Below, piece by piece: positions 1 to 8,729 of a DNA stretch of 64,000 nt. The notes beneath the pieces are model-generated. The model did no database searches. It saw nothing but the letters and a program-made list of their open reading frames with translations, and was not told where the DNA came from. Every line of letters starts with the position of its first letter. Position 1 is the first letter of the stretch. This stretch comes from Anaerolineae bacterium (GTDB lineage Bacteria > Chloroflexota > Anaerolineae > Aggregatilineales > J027). The stretch is taken from positions 1 through 64,000 of the forward strand of contig JAJTXY010000021.1 in NCBI GenBank assembly GCA_021463865.1, read 5' to 3'. Position numbers and translations under genes: made by a program.

Positions 1-37
1 AACGGATAATAGCGGCTCAACAAAGGAGCAGCCCAAA

Positions 38-223
38 ATGGACGATCACGAAATTCTGACCGAGACCCTCGTGGAAACCGAGAACTATATGGTCTATCGC
101 ACGAGCGAACCGGACGGCGAAGAAATTCACCATATCGAATTGTTTAATATGACCCTGCACTTTTTTAAAGAGGAATGGCAGGAGTTTGTTGCGTTGATGC
201 AAGCGGTAGCCGATACCGAATAG
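38..223 (+). CDS. small acidic hypothetical protein (61 aa)
   Basis: I do not recognise the family. The protein is 61 residues, acidic at the N-terminus and rich in aromatic residues near the centre, with no signal peptide, membrane segment or cysteine. A clear AAAGGAG ribosome binding site (21-27) lies 10 bases before the ATG, which is the main reason to accept so short a gene. The next gene is convergent, with only about 20 bases between the stop codons. It could be a small regulatory or structural protein; no function is proposed. Confidence 0.7.
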   Translation: MDDHEILTETLVETENYMVYRTSEPDGEEIHHIELFNMTLHFFKEEWQEFVALMQAVADTE

Positions 224-242
224 CATTGGGTCGGGCGGCCTC

Positions 243-1277
243 TCAACCGCCCATCCACCCTATTAATAAGACATATCCCTCAATTCCCGCCGACAATTCA
301 ACCATTTCACCTGATTCTGTATTCTGGGCATAGACCCGACCATTAGCGTAACAATCAGTATAACCCTGCCATTGACTGTTATCATGCCCGTCGTAGGCCA
401 GCCAATTCCCTAACGCCGACCATGCTGGGTTGCAGCCCGGCCCAACTTCGATGGTTTCACCTGTAGCCCATTCCACGCGCCATAAAGTGTAGAGCGGGGG
501 GGTAGTGTCATTCAATCGGACACCCGCTAACCAATCGCCATCGGCTGACCACACCGGGGTTTTGCCAAAATAGGGGGCGGGTACATCGGAAAAATCGTTC
601 AACGAATATAGGCGCAGTTCATTATGATCCTGACCTTGTGCATCGCGCTGGCGGGCACGGTAGAGAAAGGAGAGAAATCGGGGGGAGTCAACAGGTCGCC
701 AATTGAGAAATTCGGCGCTGGCAGAAAGCAATAGTTGGGGGCTATCTCCCATTTTTTCAACCGAGGTTAACTGCTGAATCGTGCCTGAAGAATCCAACCA
801 ATACAGATTCAGAAAATTATCGCTTGGCCCGGTCATACTGAAGATGACACCATTGGAAAATGGGTGAAAATCGCGTGGGCCAGACAGCGGAGTGACTTGG
901 GCCAAGATTTGGGTAGTCCATTTTTCAGAGGGGTCGTCAGCGGATGAGGTGGGTTCATCTTTTTGAGTCAATCGTTCACCCGTCTCCATCATAATACGGA
1001 GAGGCGGTTCATCGGCGGCACGTACAAAATCGAGGGCCTCCGGGGTGCGGTTCACTAAGGTGTATCCCTCCGAAGCATTGAGAAGGGTTGTTTTGGTCAG
1101 ATGGCCTGCTTCATCGAGGGTGATTTTGTAGAGGGCGTGTGGGCTGGTGTCATTGGCACGGGCTAACAATAAGACGCTTTCGCCATTTGAGGCATTCGTA
1201 GAGTGTTGACTGGCCCAAAATAAGCTGACGAGTATCAGCAAAATTACAGAAGGAACTTTTTTGTGTGCGTTTTCCAT
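243..1277 (-). CDS. secreted TolB/WD40-type beta-propeller-like protein
   Basis: The chosen start gives 344 residues beginning MENAHKKV, followed by a hydrophobic stretch (about residues 8-24) that looks like a signal peptide or signal anchor. An upstream GTG-type extension to 1340 is possible but would place 21 polar residues before the signal and run to within two bases of the divergent gene. The body contains repeated short beta-rich segments with W-S-x-D/L-G-D/N-W-L-A motifs, as in PD40/TolB-like propeller blades (for example near residues 260-320). Such domains usually bind ligands or other proteins outside the cytoplasm. It is divergent from the EamA transporter gene with about 65 bases between starts. 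Function unknown; the propeller assignment is by motif only. Confidence 0.7.
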   Translation of the reverse strand: MENAHKKVPSVILLILVSLFWASQHSTNASNGESVLLLARANDTSPHALYKITLDEAGHLTKTTLLNASEGYTLVNRTPEALDFVRAADEPPLRIMMETGERLTQKDEPTSSADDPSEKWTTQILAQVTPLSGPRDFHPFSNGVIFSMTGPSDNFLNLYWLDSSGTIQQLTSVEKMGDSPQLLLSASAEFLNWRPVDSPRFLSFLYRARQRDAQGQDHNELRLYSLNDFSDVPAPYFGKTPVWSADGDWLAGVRLNDTTPPLYTLWRVEWATGETIEVGPGCNPAWSALGNWLAYDGHDNSQWQGYTDCYANGRVYAQNTESGEMVELSAGIEGYVLLIGWMGG

Positions 1278-1342
1278 ATTATATGCAGGCAAATTTAGAT
1301 GTACACTTGTGAAAGTACGTACATTCCCAACCAGAGGCATCT

Positions 1343-2308
1343 ATGAACTTTTATAAAGGGCTGACCGAGTTTCTGCGGAAGTATCACGCCGACCTCGCTT
1401 TATTAATGATTGTCACCGTCTGGGGACTGCATTATATTGTGGCGAAGGACGCCTTATCCCGTCTTGAACCGCTGACCTACAACGCGATTCGTTTTCCCAT
1501 TGGTCTGCCGTTTATTAGTTTACCACTGCTACGTAACCGGGCGTTGATCCGTATGCCCCGTCGAGATGTGATGGCCCTGTTCGGGTGGGTTATATTAGGC
1601 TTGGTGGGCTATCAAATCCTGTTTGTATTGGGTCTCAATTTGACCACCGCGACGAACTCGGCGCTTTTAGTTGCCACATTGCCCGCATGGGTCGCCGCGT
1701 TGAGTGTCAGTATGGGGTTGTTGGCTGTCAGCCGCCGCTTGATTATTGGAGTGGTGGTTACGCTCTCCGGTGTGATGCTGATTGTCATGAGCCATGCCGA
1801 GGGCGGGCCGTCGCTATCCTCGGATGACTTGCTGGGGAGTGCCATGTTGATTCTTGGTGTCATCTTGAGCGCCATCTATAACATCAATGTTGCACCCATT
1901 GTGGAACGGTCTGGCTCGATGGCAGTGGCAATTTTGGCGCATTGGTTCACTTGTTTAGGATTGGTAGTGGTTGGCCTTCCAGAATTAATCAAACTGTCTC
2001 CCTCCGATGTTCCGATGTCCGTTTGGCCGAACATTTTATACAGCGGTCTGCTATCAAGCGTGGGTGGTTATTTGGTTTGGAGTTACGCGCTTGGTAGATT
2101 GGGAGCCACCCGTTCGGTAGCCTATAACAATCTTAGCCCGGTTATCGCAGCGTTGGCAGGGGTGTTGCTACTGGGCGAGCATGTCACACTGGGGCTGATT
2201 GTGGGTGGCATTGTCACGTTGGTGGGTGTGGTGCTGGTACGTGGAAGCGGGGAAGAGACTGCTACTGAAGAAGTGCCCCTGACACCTGTCATGGCAGCGG
2301 GGGATTAG
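1343..2308 (+). CDS. EamA-family (DMT) metabolite transporter
   Basis: The 321-residue protein has about ten hydrophobic segments and two tandem EamA repeats, the usual size and layout of the drug/metabolite transporter superfamily. The first repeat opens with the typical W-G-x-x-Y/F-x-x-x-K pattern (around residues 28-35) and an R-F/Y-P motif at the start of the third helix. An AGAGG ribosome binding site (1333-1337) supports the ATG at 1343. Members of the family export amino acids, nucleosides or other small metabolites; the substrate cannot be read from sequence. The C-terminal tail after the last helix is short and acidic. It is transcribed alone, with its start divergent from the propeller protein. 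Confidence 0.9.
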   Translation: MNFYKGLTEFLRKYHADLALLMIVTVWGLHYIVAKDALSRLEPLTYNAIRFPIGLPFISLPLLRNRALIRMPRRDVMALFGWVILGLVGYQILFVLGLNLTTATNSALLVATLPAWVAALSVSMGLLAVSRRLIIGVVVTLSGVMLIVMSHAEGGPSLSSDDLLGSAMLILGVILSAIYNINVAPIVERSGSMAVAILAHWFTCLGLVVVGLPELIKLSPSDVPMSVWPNILYSGLLSSVGGYLVWSYALGRLGATRSVAYNNLSPVIAALAGVLLLGEHVTLGLIVGGIVTLVGVVLVRGSGEETATEEVPLTPVMAAGD

Positions 2309-2328
2309 CAGACTTATAGGCATTATGA

Positions 2329-2349
2329 CACGTGGCTAAAGCCACCGTG
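2329..2349. repeat. REP-like short palindrome
   Basis: GTGGCT (2332-2337) and AGCCAC (2340-2345) form a perfect stem with a two-base loop, extended by CAC/GTG pairs around a bulged C. It lies in the 150-base spacer between two same-strand genes and has no T-run, so it is not a simple terminator. Small palindromes of the pattern GGCT-AA-AGCC are common as REP-like elements in bacterial genomes; I did not see a second copy in this window. Confidence 0.4.
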
Positions 2350-2391
2350 CTGAATCTAGCTCGTGTCAAACTGCCGTAAATTGCAGCGGAC

Positions 2392-2420
2392 TTAAAATGC
2401 AAAGGGGCATGTGTTATACT
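2392..2420 (+). promoter_or_regulatory. candidate sigma-70-type promoter for the hydrolase/racemase genes
   Basis: TTAAAA (2392-2397) is followed after 17 bases by TATACT (2415-2420), which is preceded by a TG giving an extended -10. The predicted transcript would start near 2427 and carry the GAGGAAG ribosome binding site at 2448-2454. The -35 match is only 4 of 6. Confidence 0.45.
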
Positions 2421-2458
2421 TCCCGCCTGTTGAAATTAATGAGCATAGAGGAAGTAGC

Positions 2459-3196
2459 ATGACTCCGCCCCTGATTGGCATTACCACCGCACGTACCCAC
2501 ATTGAATATGATCGTTGGCGTGATGGCATGGCCGCCGAATATTCAAATGCGGTTATGCGGGCTGGCGGTATGCCCGTATTGATTCCGGTTTCAATAGTTG
2601 AATATGGCAGTGAAAGCGATTTGCGTTCGCTGTATGAGCGCCTCAACGGGATTCTGATTCCGGGGGGTGGTGATATTCACCCGGAATGGTATGGAGAAGC
2701 CCTGACCCAATTTGAATATGAAATTATCCCCCTGCGTGACAAACTGGAAGTCACCCTAGCGAAATGGGCCTTTGAAGATGACCGTCCATTACTGGGGGTT
2801 TGTCGTGGACAGCAGGTGATGAATGTGGCGTTGGGTGGGACTTTGATGCACGACATCAAAGAGGAATTGAATGGCAAATCTTTGCCACATCGCCAACCGA
2901 CTGAAAAACCGCGCACCTTTTTGGCCCATGAAGTTGAAGTCCAAGCCGATTCCCGTCTCGCTGCTGTGTTGGGGTGTCATCGCGTTTTGGTTAATAGTAT
3001 CCACCACCAAGCTGTCGGGAAATTGGCTGATCCCTTAAAAGTCACTGCGTTAGCCGACGATGGCATTGTTGAAGCGGTTGAAATCCCGGACGCGCATTTT
3101 TATATGGGGGTACAGTGGCATCCTGAATGCTTGGTGGACACCGTGCCCGAGATGCAATCGTTATTCCGCCAGTTTGTGGAATCCTGCACCCACTAA
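2459..3196 (+). CDS. gamma-glutamyl-gamma-aminobutyrate hydrolase-like peptidase C26
   Basis: Class I glutamine amidotransferase-fold hydrolase of the PuuD/peptidase C26 family, which cleaves gamma-glutamyl amide bonds in cytosolic substrates such as gamma-glutamyl-GABA. The nucleophile Cys115 sits in G-V-C-R-G-Q-Q, the oxyanion-side motif P-G-G-G-D is at residues 68-72, and the catalytic His lies in the C-terminal Q-W-H-P-E motif. The 245-residue length is normal for the family. The start at 2459 is chosen because GAGGAAG lies just before it; the in-frame ATG at 2411 has no such site. The glutamate racemase gene begins 6 bases after the stop, so the two are probably co-transcribed and both handle glutamate or gamma-glutamyl compounds. 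The true substrate is not certain. Confidence 0.88.
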   Translation: MTPPLIGITTARTHIEYDRWRDGMAAEYSNAVMRAGGMPVLIPVSIVEYGSESDLRSLYERLNGILIPGGGDIHPEWYGEALTQFEYEIIPLRDKLEVTLAKWAFEDDRPLLGVCRGQQVMNVALGGTLMHDIKEELNGKSLPHRQPTEKPRTFLAHEVEVQADSRLAAVLGCHRVLVNSIHHQAVGKLADPLKVTALADDGIVEAVEIPDAHFYMGVQWHPECLVDTVPEMQSLFRQFVESCTH

Positions 3197-3201
3197 ATAC
3201 C

Positions 3202-4071
3202 ATGACGATGCAATATACCTCGGCTCAATTCCGGCACTCCCCAATCGCAGTTACCGATTCGGGCGTGGGGGGCTTTTCGGTATTGCGTGAATTACAACAG
3301 TTGATGCCGCACGAAGATTTTGTTTATCTGGCCGACCAATGGCATGTACCATATGGCCCACGCACGATGCAGCAGATTCAATATTTTGAGGATGGCATTA
3401 CACGATTTTTCCTCAACGGGTGTGAACAGCTCCCCCCTGCGAAATTGATTGTCATCGCGTGTAATACGGCTAGTGCTGCGGCGTTACATCATGTGCGGGC
3501 CACGTTTCCACAGATCAAATTTGTCGGAACTGAACCAGCAATCAAACCTGCGGCGGAGCGAACTCGTAGTAATCATATCGGTGTCATTGCAACGGCAGCG
3601 ACTTTCCAAGGCGAATTGTATGCCAGTTTGATTGACCGCTTCGCACAGGGGCTGCACGTCCATAAACGCGCCTGCCCGGAATTTGTGACATTGGTTGAGC
3701 GCGGCGGGCCATATGACGAAGCCGATCAGCAGCAAGTCACAGAGATTTTGGCTCCGCTCAAGGCTGCCGGGATTGATGAATTGGTGTTGGGGTGTACCCA
3801 TTTTCCATTCCTGATGCCCTTGATTCAGACCGCAATGGGGGCGGGTGTGGAAATTATTGACCCCAGCCCAGCAATCGCCAAACAAACGGCGCGGGTATTG
3901 AAAGAAGCCGAGGCCGATACGGACAGGAATATGCCGGGACAGACGCTCTATTTGACCAGCGGGGATGAGGTACATTTCCGCAATCAATTGGAGGCGTTGT
4001 TGGGGCTAAAAAATCCCGATGTGCGTGTGGTGAAATGGACAGAGAATGACGAATCGCTTGCGATGACATGA
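3202..4071 (+). CDS. murI: glutamate racemase
   Basis: Converts L-glutamate to D-glutamate for peptidoglycan. The family signatures are all visible: D-S-G-V-G-G near residues 19-24, the first catalytic Cys87 in A-C-N-T-A-S and the second Cys198 in G-C-T-H-F-P. The 289-residue length is slightly longer than typical because of a short N-terminal extension before the first strand and a C-terminal tail. The ATG at 3202 is preferred, since an upstream in-frame start at 3127 would overlap the preceding hydrolase by about 70 bases; a second ATG at 3208 is also possible. No strong ribosome binding site is seen, consistent with translational coupling to the upstream gene. Confidence 0.94.
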   Translation: MTMQYTSAQFRHSPIAVTDSGVGGFSVLRELQQLMPHEDFVYLADQWHVPYGPRTMQQIQYFEDGITRFFLNGCEQLPPAKLIVIACNTASAAALHHVRATFPQIKFVGTEPAIKPAAERTRSNHIGVIATAATFQGELYASLIDRFAQGLHVHKRACPEFVTLVERGGPYDEADQQQVTEILAPLKAAGIDELVLGCTHFPFLMPLIQTAMGAGVEIIDPSPAIAKQTARVLKEAEADTDRNMPGQTLYLTSGDEVHFRNQLEALLGLKNPDVRVVKWTENDESLAMT

Positions 4072-4108
4072 GAGCAACTTATTTTTTCAAAAGGTGATGT
4101 GACCCAAG

Positions 4109-5410
4109 ATGTATTCCCATAAACGACGCTTATTTTTGCTGACTTTGCTTGTCTTGTTGCTTGTCTTGTTGGTGGCGTGTAAGGATGATCGAGAACCCGC
4201 ACGGGCTGTGATTGACCGTCCGGCCCAAAGGGTGACTGACCAAGCGGCGACGGCTTTTGCTCTTACGAACGCACCACCGACTGCTGGCCCAAGCCCAACG
4301 CCTTCTCCCACTCCCACGCCCTATGGCACAGCGACTCCGCTGCCCGGTTATGATCCGGATTTGGTGTTGGCGACGGTTGGCGGACGGGATATTACAGTGG
4401 CTTACTATCAGGCACGGGTACGCTATGAACGCTGGTTACCACTGGAAGGCCTGAAGCGTCTGTTGGACAAAGAAGGGCCATCACGCTTGCTTGACCTGAC
4501 CCTTTCGGAAAATTCACGTACCTTATCGCTGTTCTACACGCTAAGTGACCCCGATTCGATTGGGGTGCAGTCAATGGACGCCATTTTGACCGACCAGATT
4601 ATCCTGCGCGAAGCTGCAAATCGTGACCTTGAGATTGAACAGACGGTTTTTGATGGGCGTATGGCGGCGCGTATTGGTACGACATTGGGCGAGGGTGGTA
4701 CGCGACCCGATGATTGGGATGAAACCTATCAGGCGTTTTTGGAACGGCTCGAACTGTATACAGGCATGGACGAGGCACAGTTTTTGGAGACGGTGCGGGC
4801 ACTGGTCTATTATGAGCAACTGCGAGTTATCATCGGGGATCAGACCGAACTACCGGAGACGACGGTTACGAGTGTTACAGTGCAAGATGCCTTCTTTGAT
4901 TCACGGGCCGACGCGCTGGATGTGATTGAACGGTTGCAGGCAGGGGAAGCATTGGTAGATATTGCGCGGGATTATGGCAAATCGCCCAGTAATGGTGAGA
5001 CCCAACGTGAAATTCAACGTGATACCGAAGGGCTGAACGAAGAATTGATTAACGCCATCTTTGAAGCCACCCCCGGTATGGTGATTGGGCCATTTCCTAG
5101 CGCGGCGGGCTGGTACGTCGCCAACATCCTAGACCAGAAACTGGATATTCCTGCTCCCGGCGACTTGCAGGCGGTTAAGGATGAGTATTTCCGCCAATGG
5201 ATTTTGTCTAAGATGGATGACCCTGAATATACAACGTTGCTTGAAAAAGAAAACGGGTTGGAATTGTACCGCGATTTCATTCCACTCGACCCGCTGCCGC
5301 AAGATGTGTCGCCGATGATGCGTGATGAATTTGTCAAGCTGCCGGAAAATGCGTATGAGGAAGACGACCCAACGCCGACAGCGATTCCTCTGGGTAATTC
5401 CCCGCGCTAG
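4109..5410 (+). CDS. lipoprotein with parvulin-type (PpiC) peptidyl-prolyl isomerase domain
   Basis: Extracytoplasmic foldase of the SurA/PrsA type. A hydrophobic signal (about residues 8-23) ends in a lipobox L-V-A-C with Cys at about residue 24, so the mature protein should be lipid-anchored. A Thr/Pro/Ser-rich spacer follows (about residues 50-75), then a SurA-N-like helical region and a parvulin domain around residues 250-345 (motifs A-x-x-Y-G-x-S-P-S and G-P-F-P-S-A-A-G-W-Y). The 433-residue length suits PrsA-like chaperones. It follows murI by 37 bases on the same strand and may be co-transcribed. A bidirectional terminator follows at 5459. Isomerase activity is inferred from the domain and not certain. 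Confidence 0.85.
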   Translation: MYSHKRRLFLLTLLVLLLVLLVACKDDREPARAVIDRPAQRVTDQAATAFALTNAPPTAGPSPTPSPTPTPYGTATPLPGYDPDLVLATVGGRDITVAYYQARVRYERWLPLEGLKRLLDKEGPSRLLDLTLSENSRTLSLFYTLSDPDSIGVQSMDAILTDQIILREAANRDLEIEQTVFDGRMAARIGTTLGEGGTRPDDWDETYQAFLERLELYTGMDEAQFLETVRALVYYEQLRVIIGDQTELPETTVTSVTVQDAFFDSRADALDVIERLQAGEALVDIARDYGKSPSNGETQREIQRDTEGLNEELINAIFEATPGMVIGPFPSAAGWYVANILDQKLDIPAPGDLQAVKDEYFRQWILSKMDDPEYTTLLEKENGLELYRDFIPLDPLPQDVSPMMRDEFVKLPENAYEEDDPTPTAIPLGNSPR

Positions 5411-5458
5411 ATAGTCAGGTGGGCCATTAAAACACTAAACTAAAATACAGGAACAACG

Positions 5459-5490
5459 AGGGGAGATTGATGAGAGTTCTCCCCTTTCTC
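5459..5490. terminator. bidirectional intrinsic terminator
   Basis: GGGGAGA (5460-5466) pairs with TCTCCCC (5478-5484) and is followed by a T/C-rich tract. It lies between two convergent genes, ending at 5410 and 5493, so it probably stops transcription from both sides. Confidence 0.7.
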
Positions 5491-5492
5491 AT

Positions 5493-6203
5493 TTAACTTC
5501 CGAAACCATAACGACCATGACGTTCGACCAACTGCATAACGGTGAGAAAATCTTGATTCGATAGTTCCCCCCCATGTAACCAGCGTTCATTCTCCATCTT
5601 ATGCAGGCGGGTGAGTTGGGCTGCCAAACGGGGATCGAAGGCCTTCACGTCATCCATTTCTTTACGCTTGCGGAGTTTGATAAACCACTCTTTGAAGTGA
5701 GGTACATCTGAGGCCTTATCGGGGTCAAGGAAAGTATAAAGCGTCACAGTCTGCTCATTTTGCTGAAGTTGAACTGCTGCGCAATACCAACCCCGCTCCA
5801 CCCGTGTGCGGCGTTTGGCAATTGGGAAGTGCCATGCGTAAAAGTCGAGAGGGTCGGCCCAATTAAAGGTCGTTTCTTTGCGGCGTTTATCGCGGAATAG
5901 AAGTTGGCTTGAATCCAACAATACAAAGCGTCCGCTGGGCCATTTGGGTTTAATAATCCGTTCGCCAATCTGGGTGAAGATGACTAGGCCGACCAATGCC
6001 AGTGGGATACCGAGACATAAACTGCTTAGGGTTTCATCAATTAGGCGGGTAATCATCTGGCCTACCATAAAGCCGATAATCAGACCTGCAATCGCCAAGA
6101 GTGGCATCGCAAGTCGAATACCCACATGTTCAGCATCTACAGTCAAGTTTAGGGGTGGTTCCCCGGCAGTTGGAATGGAAGGGATTTCAAATTTGTTCGT
6201 CAT
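5493..6203 (-). CDS. hypothetical protein with two membrane segments
   Basis: A 236-residue protein of no recognised family. Two hydrophobic helices lie at about residues 30-55 and 65-90, joined by a short loop, so most of the chain (residues 95-236) is a single soluble domain, basic and rich in aromatic residues, presumably cytoplasmic. The C-terminus has a KRKEMDD-type charged helix. It lies 35 bases downstream of the response regulator gene on the same strand and is probably co-transcribed with it. That arrangement hints at a signalling or envelope role but nothing in the sequence proves it. Confidence 0.7.
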   Translation of the reverse strand: MTNKFEIPSIPTAGEPPLNLTVDAEHVGIRLAMPLLAIAGLIIGFMVGQMITRLIDETLSSLCLGIPLALVGLVIFTQIGERIIKPKWPSGRFVLLDSSQLLFRDKRRKETTFNWADPLDFYAWHFPIAKRRTRVERGWYCAAVQLQQNEQTVTLYTFLDPDKASDVPHFKEWFIKLRKRKEMDDVKAFDPRLAAQLTRLHKMENERWLHGGELSNQDFLTVMQLVERHGRYGFGS

Positions 6204-6238
6204 AGGTTCTCGAAAAAGACCAACTTATTTGGAAATTA

Positions 6239-7015
6239 CTATTCTTTTACTTGCGATGGGGCCGAAGGTTCAGGCGGCGTCGGTGGCACTGGTGATGGAG
6301 TTGATGCCGAAGGTTCCGGTAGCTCAGTTGGTACAGGTGATGATGTAAAGGCCTCTATAGGGGTGGAGGGAACGACAGTTTCGGTTGATGGAGCAACAGG
6401 TGAAACAGGGGTAGACGGAACAGCGGCAACGGTTGCCTCCGCGGGCAGGATAGGTTCGGAGGGTGGGGCAGGTATGGTTGTGGTTGGCGAAGAGGCAGGT
6501 GTGTCTGGAACTGGTGGAGTAGGTGGGGTTGTTGGGGGAATAGGCGAACTGGATGGCTCTGGAGAAGGCGTTTGAGTCGGTTGGGCAGCTTCCACTGGTG
6601 TTGGTGAAGTTGGGGTGGATTTTATCCAGATTTCAAGGCCAAGAACTTCCTGTACCAGTCGGCGCAGCGAGACGACATCAAAGGGCTTGGTCATATAAAA
6701 GTCGAGGTGGCTGCCCCGAAAAGCGACACGACGCTCCGGGTCTTGACGGGCCACACTCAACATAATAATGGGAATATTTTGGGTAGCCTCATCCTGTCGG
6801 ACAGTATCAAACACCTGCCAGCCGTCCATCGTTGGCATCATAACGTCCATAATCACGAGGTCGGGTTTTAACTTTTGGATCATTTCCAGCCCTTCGGCCC
6901 CGTTATCAGAACGCTTGACATCTAACTCTGTGGCATCCAGTAGAAAACCCAGTAACTCCGCGATGGCGGGTTGATCTTCAATGGTCAATACAAGTTTTTT
7001 GATCTTGTCCACCAT
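6239..7015 (-). CDS. response regulator with receiver domain and Pro/Ser/Thr-rich tail
   Basis: Residues 1-125 form a CheY-like receiver domain: acidic pair E13/D14, phospho-acceptor Asp57 in M-D-V-M-M-P, and the conserved Lys in the M-T-K-P motif near residue 109. No DNA-binding or enzymatic output domain follows. Instead about 125 residues are a low-complexity tail built mostly of Pro, Ser, Thr and Val. A GGAGAT ribosome binding site precedes the ATG. The partner kinase is not adjacent. The gene for a two-helix membrane protein follows 35 bases later, so the regulator may act on that protein. The tail may be a flexible linker or a target for modification; this is a guess. Confidence 0.88.
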   Translation of the reverse strand: MVDKIKKLVLTIEDQPAIAELLGFLLDATELDVKRSDNGAEGLEMIQKLKPDLVIMDVMMPTMDGWQVFDTVRQDEATQNIPIIMLSVARQDPERRVAFRGSHLDFYMTKPFDVVSLRRLVQEVLGLEIWIKSTPTSPTPVEAAQPTQTPSPEPSSSPIPPTTPPTPPVPDTPASSPTTTIPAPPSEPILPAEATVAAVPSTPVSPVAPSTETVVPSTPIEAFTSSPVPTELPEPSASTPSPVPPTPPEPSAPSQVKE

Positions 7016-7153
7016 GCTATCTCCGAGACTGCTCTCAGAATAAATTTGCCCGTGATTCTAGCATAGTTGCGGGAATCTACAACTGCGGTCAAGTGAGTAA
7101 AAGTGTGGCATACTGTAGACACATTTACGGAATTCATTAAGGAATCGAACGCT

Positions 7154-8713
7154 ATGGGCTTGTCGCTACTTGATGAGATACGCCAAAGCTGCCATCAACA
7201 TGATCTGATACCGCCTCAATCGCTCATATTGGTGGGGGTATCGGGGGGGATAGATTCGGTGGTGCTGCTCCATGCGCTACTGAGTCTGCGCGAAGAATGG
7301 CGGATAGATTTAACGGTTGCCACCTTTAATCATGGGCTACGCGGCGATGCTGGGGCGTCCGATGTGCGTTTTGTCGAAGATGTTGCCCGCCAATGGGGTG
7401 TCGAAGTCGTTACTGGTGCAGCCGATGTGATGGCGATCAAAGCTGAAGCTGGATTAAATCTTGAAGAGGCAGCCCGTCAAGCGCGTTATACCTTTTTGAT
7501 GCAGACGGCTATCCAGATTGGGGCAGACCGAATTGCGATTGCTCATAACCAAGATGACCAAGCCGAAACCGTTTTGATGCACATCATTCGCGGTACCGGG
7601 ATGCGCGGTTTACGTGGGATGCTGCCAATTACCCCGTTGAGCGAATATCATTTGTTAGAAGATTGGACGCTGATGGGTGCTGATATGGACGATTTTGATG
7701 ATGTAGACCCGGCGGAGGTGGTGTTGATTCGTCCGTTGTTGGATGTGTCACGGGCAGAAATTCGTGCCTATGCCGATGCACATAACCTCAGTTTTCGGCA
7801 GGATGTGACGAATGCCGATACGACCCGGTTTCGTAATGCACTGCGGCATGAGGTCTTCCCGACGCTGGAAAAATTTAATCCCAATGTGCGACAGGTCATG
7901 ACCCATCTGGCAGCGGTGATGCGTGATGAGGTGGATGTGATTGAACGTAGCGTCGAGAGTACGGCGGCATGGTTATTGGATTGGTCGGAAACCGAACCAA
8001 CACCGGAAACAGATGGCGAACCGGGGGAATTGGTATTTATTGACCGGATGGCCTTTCAGGAACAGCCGATTGCCGTCCAGCGCGGGATTATTCGCAAGGT
8101 ATTGTTTGAACTTTCACCCGGATTACGAGATGTCTCATTTGAACAAACCGAGTATGCCCGCGAGTTGATTTTAAAAGGCAAGACCGGGATGCACCTTGAT
8201 TTACCGATTGCGGTACGGTTGATGGTGGGGTATGACGAAGTAACGATTGGATATGGAGGGCGCCCTTTGTATCCGCCACATTTGCCTTATCTGACCCCCG
8301 GAACACAAATTTCAGTTGACCCAGCAGGCCCAACGATTATGGCTGGTCAATTGAAATTGATTAGCTATTGGGTGATTGAAAGCCGATCTAAGGATTTGCG
8401 CTTTGAAGACCCGCTGATTGCAACATTGGCGATTCCTGAAGGGGCGCGATTGGTGCTGCGGACGCGCCAGACAGGGGATCGGTTTCGACCTTTTGGGATG
8501 CACGGCAAGTCGCAAAAACTATCTGATACCTTCACCAATTTTAAAGTGCCGTCGTACTATCGAGATCATGTGCCGCTGTTGACCATCAATGATGAGATTG
8601 CGTGGTTTGTCGCCCCAACCGCCAATGGCCCACAGGCCCGTATTGCCGAGCCATTTGCTGTCCGGTCAGAGGAACAATCGGTACTCCGTCTACGTTGGCA
8701 AATACCCGAATAG
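7154..8713 (+). CDS. tilS: tRNA(Ile)-lysidine synthetase
   Basis: ATP-dependent enzyme that attaches lysine to C34 of the CAU-anticodon tRNA-Ile, changing its codon specificity to AUA. The PP-loop S-G-G-I-D-S is at residues 30-35, followed by the N-H-G-L-R motif and the H-N-Q-D-D-Q-A-E-T motif expected for the family, then a C-terminal TilS domain with the R-x-T-G-D-R-F-x-P motif. The 519-residue length is at the long end for the family. The start at 7154 is favoured by an AAGGA site (7139-7143); an upstream in-frame ATG at 7103 would add 17 residues. It is followed 16 bases later by a small SnoaL-like gene. Confidence 0.93.
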   Translation: MGLSLLDEIRQSCHQHDLIPPQSLILVGVSGGIDSVVLLHALLSLREEWRIDLTVATFNHGLRGDAGASDVRFVEDVARQWGVEVVTGAADVMAIKAEAGLNLEEAARQARYTFLMQTAIQIGADRIAIAHNQDDQAETVLMHIIRGTGMRGLRGMLPITPLSEYHLLEDWTLMGADMDDFDDVDPAEVVLIRPLLDVSRAEIRAYADAHNLSFRQDVTNADTTRFRNALRHEVFPTLEKFNPNVRQVMTHLAAVMRDEVDVIERSVESTAAWLLDWSETEPTPETDGEPGELVFIDRMAFQEQPIAVQRGIIRKVLFELSPGLRDVSFEQTEYARELILKGKTGMHLDLPIAVRLMVGYDEVTIGYGGRPLYPPHLPYLTPGTQISVDPAGPTIMAGQLKLISYWVIESRSKDLRFEDPLIATLAIPEGARLVLRTRQTGDRFRPFGMHGKSQKLSDTFTNFKVPSYYRDHVPLLTINDEIAWFVAPTANGPQARIAEPFAVRSEEQSVLRLRWQIPE

Positions 8714-8729
8714 AAATTAGGGGAATTCT

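Noticed and set aside
5878-6348. Plus-strand open frame of 156 codons antisense to the two-helix protein
   Set aside because: It lies opposite a well-placed gene in an operon with the response regulator and has no recognisable features.
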